Origin: an uncultured Campylobacter sp.
Lineage (GTDB): Bacteria > Campylobacterota > Campylobacteria > Campylobacterales > Campylobacteraceae
Length of the DNA: 22,644 nucleotides
Direction of reading: 5' to 3'
Assembly: GCF_938045535.1 (NCBI RefSeq)
Contig: NZ_CALIMQ010000163.1
Location: forward strand, 1-22,644
Below are positions 1 to 7,089 of this stretch, one piece after another. Position numbers and translations under genes: made by a program. The notes under the pieces are model-generated. The model was not told where the DNA came from. It was given only the letters and a program-made list of their open reading frames with translations, and did not search any database. How positions within the stretch are numbered: the stretch's first letter is position 1; the number at the start of each line of letters is the position of its first letter.

Positions 1-248
1 TCGTCGTAGGCGGCGTTTTTCTCATTGCACCTGGCATTTTCGGCGATATTTTGGGCGTTTGCATAATCACTGCGTCGTTTTACTGCGTCACCAGCGACGT
101 GCCTAAATTTAACGCTAGCAGCGAAAATTCCGAAAAAAGCGAACGAAAATTCTGGCGACGCCACCGCGCAAGCGACGACGTCATCGACGTTGAGGTGATC
201 GAAGAGAACGAAATCGAGATTCGAAAAAGCATAGGAGAGGAAAAATGA
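1..248 (+). CDS. FxsA-like membrane protein, C-terminal part (5' truncated by window edge)
   Basis: The open frame runs in from the left edge (codons from position 3) and ends at the TGA at 246-248. The visible start, VVGGVFLIAPGIFGDILG, is the glycine- and proline-rich end of an FxsA-type membrane helix, followed by one more hydrophobic stretch and a charged cytoplasmic tail with acidic runs near the end (DVIDVEVIEENEIEI). FxsA was named for reducing phage exclusion when overproduced in E. coli; its normal role is unclear. The stop overlaps the hemC start in an ATGA junction, implying translational coupling. In C. jejuni an integral membrane protein gene (Cj0544) sits between proS and hemC, and this is probably its counterpart. 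The TTG at 51 is not a credible start because the conserved part lies upstream of it. Confidence 0.72.
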   Translation, partial: VVGGVFLIAPGIFGDILGVCIITASFYCVTSDVPKFNASSENSEKSERKFWRRHRASDDVIDVEVIEENEIEIRKSIGEEK

Positions 249-1174
249 AAAATTTGATCATCGCTACGCGCGGCAGCGTGCTTGCACTATGGCAGAGCAA
301 ACATATCGCATCGCTACTTAACGCCCGCGGCATCCAAGCGCAGCTAAAAAGCATGAAAACCAAAGGCGATAAAATTTTAGATACGCCGCTTGCAAAGATC
401 GGCGGCAAGGGGCTTTTTACAAAGGAGCTTGAGGAGAGTATGCTTCGCGGCGAAGCACATATCGCCGTGCATAGCCTAAAAGACGTGCCCGTGGAGTTTC
501 CGCAAGGACTCGTGCTGGCGGCGATCTGTGCGCGCGAGGACGCGCGCGATGCGATGATCAGTGAAAAATACTCTAAATTTGATGAGCTACCTCGCGGCGC
601 AAAAGTCGGCACCACGAGCCTTCGCCGCAAGATGCAGCTGCTTAGCATGCGACCTGATTTAGAGGTGATCTCCTTGCGCGGCAACGTCCAAACCCGCTTG
701 CGAAAGCTCAAAGACGGAGAATTCGACGCGATCATCTTAGCGATGGCGGGCATCAACCGATTAAATTTACGCGCCGAAGTGAGACACGTAGCGCCCTTTG
801 AAATCTCGCAGATGATCCCTGCGATGGGGCAAGGAGCGCTCGGCATCGAGGCGGTGGACGAGCCGCAAATCCTGCGCGCGATAGAATTTCTAAAAGACGA
901 ACGCGCGATTATCGAAACGACCGTGGAACGGGATTTCGTCAGGGTTTTGGAGGGGGGCTGCCAAGTGCCAATCGGCATCAACGCGCGCCTTGAGGGCGAA
1001 AATATCCACATCAGCGCGATAGTGGGCCTGCCCGACGGCAGCGAAAGCATCCGCCAAAGCATCGTCGCGCAAAAATCGCAGTGGCAAATCGTAGGCGTAG
1101 AGCTAGCACGCGTTTTTATCGAAAAAGGCGCAAAGCAGCTCCTCGCGCGCGCCGAAGAGATGGCGAGCCTATAA
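245..1174 (+). CDS. hemC: Porphobilinogen deaminase (hydroxymethylbilane synthase)
   Basis: This cytoplasmic enzyme condenses four porphobilinogen units into hydroxymethylbilane in tetrapyrrole (heme) synthesis. At 309 aa it has the usual length. The N-terminal ATRGS-LALWQ motif is present, the catalytic aspartate is D80 in HSLKDVP, and the substrate- and cofactor-binding arginines lie in TTSLRRK (123-129) and LRGNVQTRLRKL (144-155). C239 in EGGCQVPIG is the cysteine that carries the dipyrromethane cofactor. The ATG overlaps the upstream fxsA-like stop (ATGA), with a GGAGAGG-type ribosome site just before it. The gene lies away from hemA and proS, with which it clusters in C. jejuni and H. 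pylori; here they are about 10 kb downstream. Confidence 0.97.
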   Translation: MKNLIIATRGSVLALWQSKHIASLLNARGIQAQLKSMKTKGDKILDTPLAKIGGKGLFTKELEESMLRGEAHIAVHSLKDVPVEFPQGLVLAAICAREDARDAMISEKYSKFDELPRGAKVGTTSLRRKMQLLSMRPDLEVISLRGNVQTRLRKLKDGEFDAIILAMAGINRLNLRAEVRHVAPFEISQMIPAMGQGALGIEAVDEPQILRAIEFLKDERAIIETTVERDFVRVLEGGCQVPIGINARLEGENIHISAIVGLPDGSESIRQSIVAQKSQWQIVGVELARVFIEKGAKQLLARAEEMASL

Positions 1175-1183
1175 GAAGTCCTA

Positions 1184-1819
1184 ATGCAAAAAGAGCAAAT
1201 GCCGCTTTTTATAATCAAAGATTATTGGATCAGGATTTATATCGATCTGGGCGTTACTTCGTCCATCGTCATGCTTGTTTTCGAACTCGTCACTAGGGGT
1301 ATTCACTGGCATTACTGGGTTGGGGTTTGGATTTTAACCTTAATAGGTCTTTTAGGTATAAATAAAAACAAATTTTTAAGCTTCTATCCCGGCAGAATAG
1401 AATATAACAAATCCTCCGCAAACCATCAAGAAACGATAGTTACAAAAAAATCTATCGACATGGCGCGTATTGATAAGGTAGCGATTTATAAATTCGTAGA
1501 TTTTGCGGTAGAAGAATTTAGCTATGATAAAAATATTGGGACCTTTAAAAAGCTTATTTTAACGGCTTTTTCGTGGATATTGTATTTGATGGATTTGATA
1601 TGCTTTGCCGTTTTACGGCTAAGGGGTAGGATAAAAAGCATAAATTTATATGTCTTAATATTTTTAGACAGCGAAAATGGGGTATTCGTCGGTATCCCGC
1701 TTGCGATGTTAAGCGATTTTGAACGAAAAAATTTGGAAAAATATTTAAGAGATGAACTCAAACTAAACCTGGAGGATATCGAGGTTAGAGATAGGCTTTT
1801 GAATATAAATTTTATGTAA
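1184..1819 (+). CDS. Hypothetical membrane protein
   Basis: I do not recognise this 211-aa protein. Two hydrophobic segments lie near residues 18-36 and 43-60, and a third near 124-144 (LILTAFSWILYLMDLICFAVL region). A soluble stretch between them and a charged C-terminal helix (DFERKNLEKYLRDELKLNLED) complete it. The order resembles small bacterial proteins with a PH-like domain between or after helices, but I see no diagnostic motif. It starts 9 bases after the hemC stop and may be read from the same transcript; a second in-frame ATG at 1199 is possible. The gene is visibly richer in A+T than hemC and lacks the regular RAATTY punctuation, which suggests later acquisition. Confidence 0.7.
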   Translation: MQKEQMPLFIIKDYWIRIYIDLGVTSSIVMLVFELVTRGIHWHYWVGVWILTLIGLLGINKNKFLSFYPGRIEYNKSSANHQETIVTKKSIDMARIDKVAIYKFVDFAVEEFSYDKNIGTFKKLILTAFSWILYLMDLICFAVLRLRGRIKSINLYVLIFLDSENGVFVGIPLAMLSDFERKNLEKYLRDELKLNLEDIEVRDRLLNINFM

Positions 1820-1820
1820 C

Positions 1821-2107
1821 GCCGCTAGCTTACGTGACGATGTAGAATTTTACGTCGATATGAAATTTCTAAGATTTATGTGGCAAGATGCTAGATAGAT
1901 CTGAAAGCGGCGAAGTAACGTATAAATTCTATGAAATTTGTACGGTAACAATGCAAAAGATTTATGCTGCTCATCGGTGGGATCACCGATAACTCCGTGG
2001 GCTTTTTGCGGGTGCAAGACGAGGCGAACCTGCCGCAAATGAGTCCTAGCGAGTTTATAATGATAGGAAAAATTGCGCCGAATTGGTATCTTTTTAAAAC
2101 CACATAA
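1821..2107 (+). pseudogene. Probable frameshifted remnant of an unknown gene
   Basis: No single frame is open, but three consecutive frames each hold a protein-like piece in the right order. They are 1821-1898 (contains DVEFYVDMKFLRFMWQD), 1888-1992 (LDRSESGEVTYKFYEICTV) and 1964-2107 (contains DNSVGFLRVQDEANLPQM and ending IAPNWYLFKTT, then TAA). Successive pieces overlap and shift frame by +1 each time, as expected if two small indels broke one gene of at least 90 codons. The composition of the pieces is globular, unlike the noisy frames elsewhere between genes. I do not recognise the family. The antisense frame over 1891-2241 reads as noise. Confidence 0.4.
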
Positions 2108-2372
2108 AAAGCCGCGCCGCAAGCGAGTTTTGAAGCTTCGCGGCGATCTAAATTTAAAAGCGTTACCCGCAGCTTAACCGCACCGCCGATCAAAAATCGC
2201 GCGAATTTTAAATTTAAACAGACGATCTGTAAATTCTGCACGCTGTAAATTTTTAAAGAATTTTAAAAATTTTTTGAAGTCTAAATTTAGACAAAGCGGC
2301 GCCAAAGCGCGCCGCGATAAATTTAAACATGGCGCGAAAGAGGCTTAAACATGGCGCTCACAAGCAATACGC
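2108..2372. other. Intergenic region with an AAATTT-centred palindrome
   Basis: No gene is seen. The stretch is a mix of GC-rich words and repeated AAATTT/GAATTT hexamers. A perfect 14-base palindrome, GTCTAAATTTAGAC, lies at 2279-2292 just after a run of A/T blocks (2247-2277). It is downstream of both flanking genes (the remnant reading right, the unknown gene at 2373 reading left), so a bidirectional transcription end is plausible. Short stems of A/T pairs alone make that weak. Confidence 0.35.
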
Positions 2373-3353
2373 TTAAAAACGCCGACCCGGCCCAGGCTTA
2401 AACTGCGCAAAGTCCACTCCCGTCGCGTCCAAAACTGCCCGCGAATAAAAATAGAGGCTGTAAAATAACTCATCGTCGTAAAAATGCTCCTCCCAGCGCA
2501 CCTCGTCGTCCTCGTCGCTCTGCGGCCACAAATATTTTTCCGCAAGCATATCCGAAAAGCTCGCCAGCGGCGCTGCGTGCGAGATCTTATCGGCATCATC
2601 GCAAATCTCAATCATAAACGCAAAAAATCCGCCGAGCCGAGCCGCGATAAAGCCCGCCGCTTCGTTTTCGCCGTTTTCGTTTTTTCCGTTTATCTCCGCA
2701 ACGGCGTTTTGATTATTTTTATTCGCGTTTTTGCCCGCCACAGCGCGAGCCTGCATAAAGATGCGCGCCAAAAACAGCAGCGCAAAAGGGGTTGCGTGCC
2801 AAAGCGTACTTTGATGCTCTATCTCGTTAAAAATCTTACTAAGAGCGTCCTGAAGGGCTTTGGTATCAAATTTCTCCCGCTCGCTCGCATCCGAGCTCTT
2901 ATTCGCCGCGCTCGTTTTAAATTTACTAGCCTGGCTCGCTTTAAATTTTATCGCCGCGCTATTCGCACTCTTAAATTCCGCCTTGCCGCACTTCGCCGCG
3001 TCTGTTTTAAGCTCCGTCTCTCCGCCCGCTTTAAATTTCGCAGCCTCGTTATCCGCCTTTTGAAATTTGGACTCGCTCGTTTGCGCTAAATTTACGGAAT
3101 TTTGCGCCGCGCCGCATCTTGCTGCATCCGTAGAATTTTGCCCTGCGCTGGACTCGGTTGTTGAATTTAACACTCTGTCTAAATTTTGCTCGTCACTCAA
3201 GCCGCGCGCCGCATCACAAGCTTCGATTGCCCGCGCGAGTTTCTCAAAAATTTTGGGAAACTCGCTCGCCCTGCCGTAAGCGGTCGTGAGCCTGCTCCAC
3301 GGCACGTCCTGCACTTTTAAATTTGCGATATATTTCAAATTTTGCTCATTCAT
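2373..3353 (-). CDS. Hypothetical protein with long low-complexity insert
   Basis: Family not recognised (326 aa). Three parts look conserved and globular: residues 1-50 (contains DVPWSRLTTAYGRASEFPKI), about 167-205 (helical, HQSTLWHATPFALLFLARIF) and 233-320 (FFAFMIEICDDADKI, then an acidic EDDEVRWEEHFYDDELFYSLYFYSRAVL). The opening motif reminds me of stand-alone immunity-type proteins, but no toxin is nearby and I would not name it so. Residues about 56-166 are low complexity (Ala, Ser, Lys, Asn, Glu) with KF or EF recurring (SKFQK, AKFKA, AEFKS, IKFKA, SKFKT, EKFDT). A second, Asn-rich tract lies at about 208-230. KF corresponds to AAATTT in frame. Start ATG at 3353, no clear neighbour coupling. 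Confidence 0.7.
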   Translation of the reverse strand: MNEQNLKYIANLKVQDVPWSRLTTAYGRASEFPKIFEKLARAIEACDAARGLSDEQNLDRVLNSTTESSAGQNSTDAARCGAAQNSVNLAQTSESKFQKADNEAAKFKAGGETELKTDAAKCGKAEFKSANSAAIKFKASQASKFKTSAANKSSDASEREKFDTKALQDALSKIFNEIEHQSTLWHATPFALLFLARIFMQARAVAGKNANKNNQNAVAEINGKNENGENEAAGFIAARLGGFFAFMIEICDDADKISHAAPLASFSDMLAEKYLWPQSDEDDEVRWEEHFYDDELFYSLYFYSRAVLDATGVDFAQFKPGPGRRF

Positions 3354-3470
3354 TCACGCTCCTTGCGGATATTTTTAAATTTAAACCTCGCGAGCTGCTA
3401 AAATCTGCGCTCTCGGTTCAAATTTAGCCTCTTTCGCACGCAAATTTAAACCGAGCCCAGGCGCAAAATT

Positions 3471-3827
3471 CTACCTCGTAAGCTCCCTACTTTGCTCGAT
3501 TAGATCCTCGATCTGTTCGCGCGGCACCGCATCAAGGCAGACGCTAATCCAGTGCTTTTTGTTCATATGATAGGCTGCAAAAATTCCCTTTTCATCGCGC
3601 AAGATCGCCGCCAAATCGGGCGAAACTTTTAAATTTATCACGTCGCTTGAGCCAGGAAGTGCGCGACCGAGCTTTTCGTTTGCAAGCCCGCGCATCAAAA
3701 GTGCAAACCACTTGCGCTTCCCTCCTGCGTGACGAAAAACCGCAAAATTGGGATATTCATCCCACAGATACTCGCCATCCGCACCGTAGCGCTGCTTCAT
3801 TAGTTTTAGGACGCTGCTGAAGTTCAT
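3471..3827 (-). CDS. MmcQ/YjbR family protein (DUF419, CyaY-like fold)
   Basis: This 118-aa protein fits the MmcQ/YjbR family in length and motifs: an early aromatic block (EYLWDEYPNFAVFRH), KWFALLM, VINLKVSPDLAAILRDE, then the hallmark AYHMNKKHWISVCLD, and a closing helix. Family members have a frataxin-like double-wing fold, may bind DNA, and lack a settled function. The ATG overlaps the rarA stop by four bases (ATGA), with AAGGA placed in the end of rarA, so the two are probably translated together. That suggests a link to replication or repair, though this is context only. Confidence 0.85.
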   Translation of the reverse strand: MNFSSVLKLMKQRYGADGEYLWDEYPNFAVFRHAGGKRKWFALLMRGLANEKLGRALPGSSDVINLKVSPDLAAILRDEKGIFAAYHMNKKHWISVCLDAVPREQIEDLIEQSRELTR

Positions 3828-5026
3828 TCTCGTTCCTTAATATCGATCTTTTCTTTGCGCAATCGCGCCAGCCACTCATCCAGTGTCTTTTCAAAGCCGA
3901 TACCCTTGCTTTCGTAAAATTTCGCTGCCTCGCTCATATAAGCCTGCTCGACCCAGCCGCCGAAGTCGTGCGGGTATTTATAGTCTGCGATCTGCTTGTC
4001 GGAGTTGATGAGATAGCGTGGCGTAGGTAACGGTGCAGCGGAGCGGACGAATTTCAAAGCGGCGTTGATGCCCAAATACGCGGCGTTTGATTTGGGGCTG
4101 TGCGCCAGATAGATCGCGCATTGCCCTAAGATAATGCGAGCTTCGGGGTAGCCGATCTTGCTGACGGCAGTTAGCGTGCTGACGGCGATATTTAGGGCGT
4201 TTGGATTGGCATTGCCGATATCCTCGCTAGCTAGGATCACCATCCTGCGCGCGATAAAATCCGCGCTCTCGCCCGCATCTATCAGCCTCGCGACGTAATA
4301 CAGCGCGGCGTCGGCGTCGCTTCCGCGCAGGCTTTTGATCATCGCGCTAGCTAGCTCATAATGCACGTCGTCGCTGCTAACGCCCGCAGCCACGGCATTT
4401 GCACGCAGCGTGCGAAGCGTATCCAGCGTAATGGCGCTGTCTGCCAAAAGCGCAAATTCGAGCAGGTTCAACATACTCCTCGCATCGCCGCTACTGGAGT
4501 TTAGCAGGTATTTTCGCGCCTCCTCGTCCATCTCAAAGCCGATCTCGCCCTGCACCCGCGCCAAAAGCGCCTCCAAATCCTCGTAGCTAAGCGGCTCGAA
4601 CCCAAAGATCATCGAGCGTGAGCGGATGCCGCTGCTTAGCACGAACTGCGGATTTTCCGTCGTCGCGCCGATGATGATCGCGGCGTAGTTCTCCATCGGG
4701 ATTAGCAGCACCTCCTGCTGCGTCTTGCTGAGGCGGTGGATCTCGTCGATGAAAATGAGCGGCTTGATGAGCGAGCCGGCGTGCGAGGATAGAATTTTGC
4801 GGATATCCTCGACCTTCAGGCTCGTGGCGTCAAGCTCGTAAAAATCGTAGTTCAGCTCGCTTGCGATCACGCGCGCCATCGTCGTTTTGCCGCTGCCTGC
4901 GGCGCCGAAAAATATACTGTGCGGGATGCTGCCTGCAGCGACGAATTTTTTAAAAACCGCTACGATCTTGCCCTGCCCCACGATCTGCTCTAAGTTTTTG
5001 GGGCGAAATTTCAAGCTCAAACTCAT
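3824..5026 (-). CDS. rarA: Replication-associated recombination protein A (RarA/MgsA AAA+ ATPase)
   Basis: This is a AAA+ ATPase related to clamp loaders that acts at stalled replication forks and binds single-stranded-DNA junctions. Visible motifs are Walker A GAAGSGKTT (41-49), Walker B IFIDEIH (91-97), sensor 1 GATTENP (120-126) and the arginine-finger region SGIRSRS (132-138). The C-terminal half contains the tetramerisation part, with IILGQCAIYLAHSPKSNAAY and YKYPHDFGGWVEQAY typical of RarA. At 400 aa it is a little shorter than the E. coli protein (447 aa), mostly at the N-terminus, where SLKFRPKNLEQIVGQ begins at once. Start ATG at 5026 has AAGG about 7 bases upstream. It is followed by the overlapping mmcQ/yjbR-type gene. 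Confidence 0.93.
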   Translation of the reverse strand: MSLSLKFRPKNLEQIVGQGKIVAVFKKFVAAGSIPHSIFFGAAGSGKTTMARVIASELNYDFYELDATSLKVEDIRKILSSHAGSLIKPLIFIDEIHRLSKTQQEVLLIPMENYAAIIIGATTENPQFVLSSGIRSRSMIFGFEPLSYEDLEALLARVQGEIGFEMDEEARKYLLNSSSGDARSMLNLLEFALLADSAITLDTLRTLRANAVAAGVSSDDVHYELASAMIKSLRGSDADAALYYVARLIDAGESADFIARRMVILASEDIGNANPNALNIAVSTLTAVSKIGYPEARIILGQCAIYLAHSPKSNAAYLGINAALKFVRSAAPLPTPRYLINSDKQIADYKYPHDFGGWVEQAYMSEAAKFYESKGIGFEKTLDEWLARLRKEKIDIKERE

Positions 5027-5751
5027 TTTGCAACCTTAAAAATTTTGCCCCGATGATAGCGTTTTTATGATTAAATTTTGAAATTCGGCTAAATTTAAAG
5101 AGCGGTTTGGGTTTTATACGGCGAGGATTTGAAATTTATGCACGGCGCGGACTTAAAATTTGCGCCGCGCAGCGAGCTTAAAAATTTTAGACAGGATTTT
5201 AAAAATTTTATGCCGCGCGCGCGAGCTAGCGATATAAAATTTTGCTGAGTACAGATCGCGCAGATTTGGCGGATTAGGCGGCTTTAAATTTAATGTCCTG
5301 CGTTTCGCGGTCGCGCCGTCATACATAGCGCGCCCGCAATCAGCTCGGCGCGTAAGATGAAATTTTAAAATTTAGCCCTATTTTAGGGTTAAATTTTATC
5401 TCGCGGTGAGCCGCTAAATTAGCAAATCAATAAACGCAAAATCAGCAAAGCTAAAAAATCGTTGCCCTCTCATAAAATCATCGCGTAACCATCGCGACTA
5501 TCACCTCGCCTGCGCAGAAACTATCGTATTAATCTCGCACCTACGTAACGCGAAAATGTAAAATATAGTCACGCAATCGTCGCAATAATTTGCGCAATCG
5601 CGCAAAACTCATCGCGCCAATTCCGGCGTTAGTGTAAAATTTAATCTCGCGAAGCTGCGCGATCGCGTAAAATTTAATCGCACCAAGCTTTGTGCTCGCA
5701 TAAAATGCGTAAAATTACCGCGCTAACGCCGCACCCACGCAAAACCGCCGC
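5027..5751. other. 725-base gap without a gene
   Basis: No credible reading frame or RNA gene is seen between the cysK end and the rarA start. The DNA alternates GC-rich words (GCGCGA, CGCGTAA) with TAAAATTTAATC-type blocks, for example near 5633 and 5668. It contains a strong hairpin (5367-5397, listed separately). The part next to rarA should hold its promoter, but I could not fix a convincing -35/-10 pair. It is probably non-coding spacer with the same RAATTY-rich character as other gaps here. Confidence 0.5.
5367..5397. terminator. Strong hairpin, 14-base arms, 3-base loop
   Basis: The left arm AAAATTTAGCCCTA (5367-5380) pairs with the right arm TAGGGTTAAATTTT (5384-5397) across a TTT loop. 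All positions pair, with one G-T wobble. The arms end in A and T runs, so on either strand the hairpin is preceded by A and followed by T residues, as in a bidirectional intrinsic terminator. It is downstream of the cysK end (5752, leftward) and upstream of rarA. It therefore most plausibly stops leftward cysK transcription, although it lies about 355 bases past the stop codon. Confidence 0.45.
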
Positions 5752-6666
5752 CTATTTGAAAAGCTCGGTAGAAAGATACCTCTCGCCGGTATCGCAGAGG
5801 ATCGTAACGATCACTTTGCCCTTGTTCTCGGGCTTGGCGGCGAGCTGCGCAGCTGCGTAAACATTCGCGCCGCTTGAAATGCCCACGAGCAGGCCCTCTT
5901 TTTGTGCCAGCTGTCTAGCTGCGGCGAACGCATCGTCGTTCTCAACGCTCAAAAAGCCGTCGATGACGCTTCTGTCGAGATTAGCTGGGATAAAATTTGC
6001 GCCGATGCCCTGAATTTTATGCCCACCCGCACTGCCGCACGTAAGAAGCGGCGAGCTAGCAGGCTCCACGCCGTAGGCTTTTAGGTTTGGATTTTTAGAT
6101 TTTAAAAATTTCGCCGTGCCGCTGAGCGTGCCGCCGGTACCAAATCCCGCGACTAAAATATCTACCTTACCGCCGCTTTGCTCCCAAATTTCAGGTCCAG
6201 TACTTTGAAAATGCGCCTTTGGATTGCTTGGGTTATCAAACTGACTCGGGATAAAGCTATTTGGAGTGTTCGCCGCTAGCTCATTTGCCCTATCTACCGC
6301 GCCTTTCATTCCGAATTTTGGATCGGTTAGCTCGATTTTGGCGCCGAACGCGGCGATGAGCTTTTGGCGCTCGATACTCATCGAGCTTGGCATCGTTAGG
6401 ATGAGCTTCATACCGAGCTTCGCCGCGATCATCGCAAGCCCTACGCCGGTGTTGCCGCTGGTAGGCTCTATCAAAACGCTATTTTTATCGATCTTACCTG
6501 AGCTTAGCGCGTCTTTTACGATCTGCCATGCGATGCGATCCTTGACCGAGTGGCTTGGGTTTAAAAATTCCGCCTTGGCTAGGATGAGGGCATTTTTGCC
6601 AAACGTATTGATTCTGACTAACGGAGTATTGCCGATGAGCTCCGTAACATCGTTTGCTATTTTCAT
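5752..6666 (-). CDS. cysK: Cysteine synthase A (O-acetylserine sulfhydrylase)
   Basis: This PLP enzyme makes cysteine from O-acetylserine and sulfide. At 304 aa it has typical length. The PLP lysine is K42 in NPSHSVKDRIA; the substrate-binding loop is PTSGNTGVGLA (68-78), the phosphate-binding loop is GFGTGGTLSGTAKFL, the PLP ring contact is in GISSGAN, and the C-terminus is DTGERYLSTELF. It is the last gene of a metY - Rrf2 - cysK run, 9 bases after the regulator, with AAAGGAA upstream of the ATG. In Bacillus the Rrf2 protein CymR forms a complex with CysK to sense O-acetylserine; the neighbourhood here makes a similar partnership possible, but that is inference. Confidence 0.95.
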   Translation of the reverse strand: MKIANDVTELIGNTPLVRINTFGKNALILAKAEFLNPSHSVKDRIAWQIVKDALSSGKIDKNSVLIEPTSGNTGVGLAMIAAKLGMKLILTMPSSMSIERQKLIAAFGAKIELTDPKFGMKGAVDRANELAANTPNSFIPSQFDNPSNPKAHFQSTGPEIWEQSGGKVDILVAGFGTGGTLSGTAKFLKSKNPNLKAYGVEPASSPLLTCGSAGGHKIQGIGANFIPANLDRSVIDGFLSVENDDAFAAARQLAQKEGLLVGISSGANVYAAAQLAAKPENKGKVIVTILCDTGERYLSTELFK

Positions 6667-6675
6667 ATTTTTCCT

Positions 6676-7089
6676 TTAAATGCTGAAATTTAAATACTGG
6701 ACGCTTCGCGCCATCATCTCCTCGTAGCTGCTTAGAGGCTCGTTAAATATCTCTGCCAGCTTGACGTCAAATTTCTCAAAAAACGCCCGTAGTCCGGGAT
6801 CACTCATCTGAATGCTAGTCATCCGCAGATCCTTTTCAAGAGCGGTAAAAATTTCACCGAAAGTAATCTCGCTAGCATCTCTAGCTAGGTGATAGCCGCC
6901 GTTTTTACCTTTGATGCTACACACTAGCTTTTCGTTTCTAAGGGTATTTAGAATTTGCTCCAAATAATTCTTAGAAACTCCCGTACGCTCGGCGATCTCT
7001 TTTATACTTATCGGCGCTACTTCGCTAGCTTTGGCGATCTGCAAAATCGCAGCCAGCCCATAAACGCCCTTTGTGCTTAAAAGTGCCAT
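6676..7089 (-). CDS. Rrf2-family transcriptional regulator (CymR-like)
   Basis: This 137-aa protein has an N-terminal winged helix: STKGVYGLAAILQIA, then the helix-turn-helix ISIKEIAERTGVSKNYLEQIL and the wing SIKGKNGGYHLAR, all characteristic of Rrf2 proteins. The only cysteine (in KLVCSIKG) is not part of the three-cysteine cluster of IscR/NsrR, so an iron-sulfur sensor is unlikely and a CymR-type regulator of cysteine metabolism fits better. The start codon shares one base with the metY stop (TAATG), so it is co-translated with metY and followed by cysK. Feedback control of its own sulfur operon is the obvious inference; a candidate operator lies upstream of metY. Confidence 0.9.
   Translation of the reverse strand: MALLSTKGVYGLAAILQIAKASEVAPISIKEIAERTGVSKNYLEQILNTLRNEKLVCSIKGKNGGYHLARDASEITFGEIFTALEKDLRMTSIQMSDPGLRAFFEKFDVKLAEIFNEPLSSYEEMMARSVQYLNFSI

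Noticed and set aside
181..1218. 345-codon leftward open frame opposite hemC
   Set aside because: It is the antisense shadow of hemC; cysteine/serine/arginine-rich composition and no motif, while hemC shows every catalytic residue.
2484..3089. 201-codon forward frame opposite the unknown gene at 2373-3353
   Set aside because: Repeats of RFK/ARFKF mirror the low-complexity tract on the other strand. The leftward frame is longer, starts with ATG and has globular ends.
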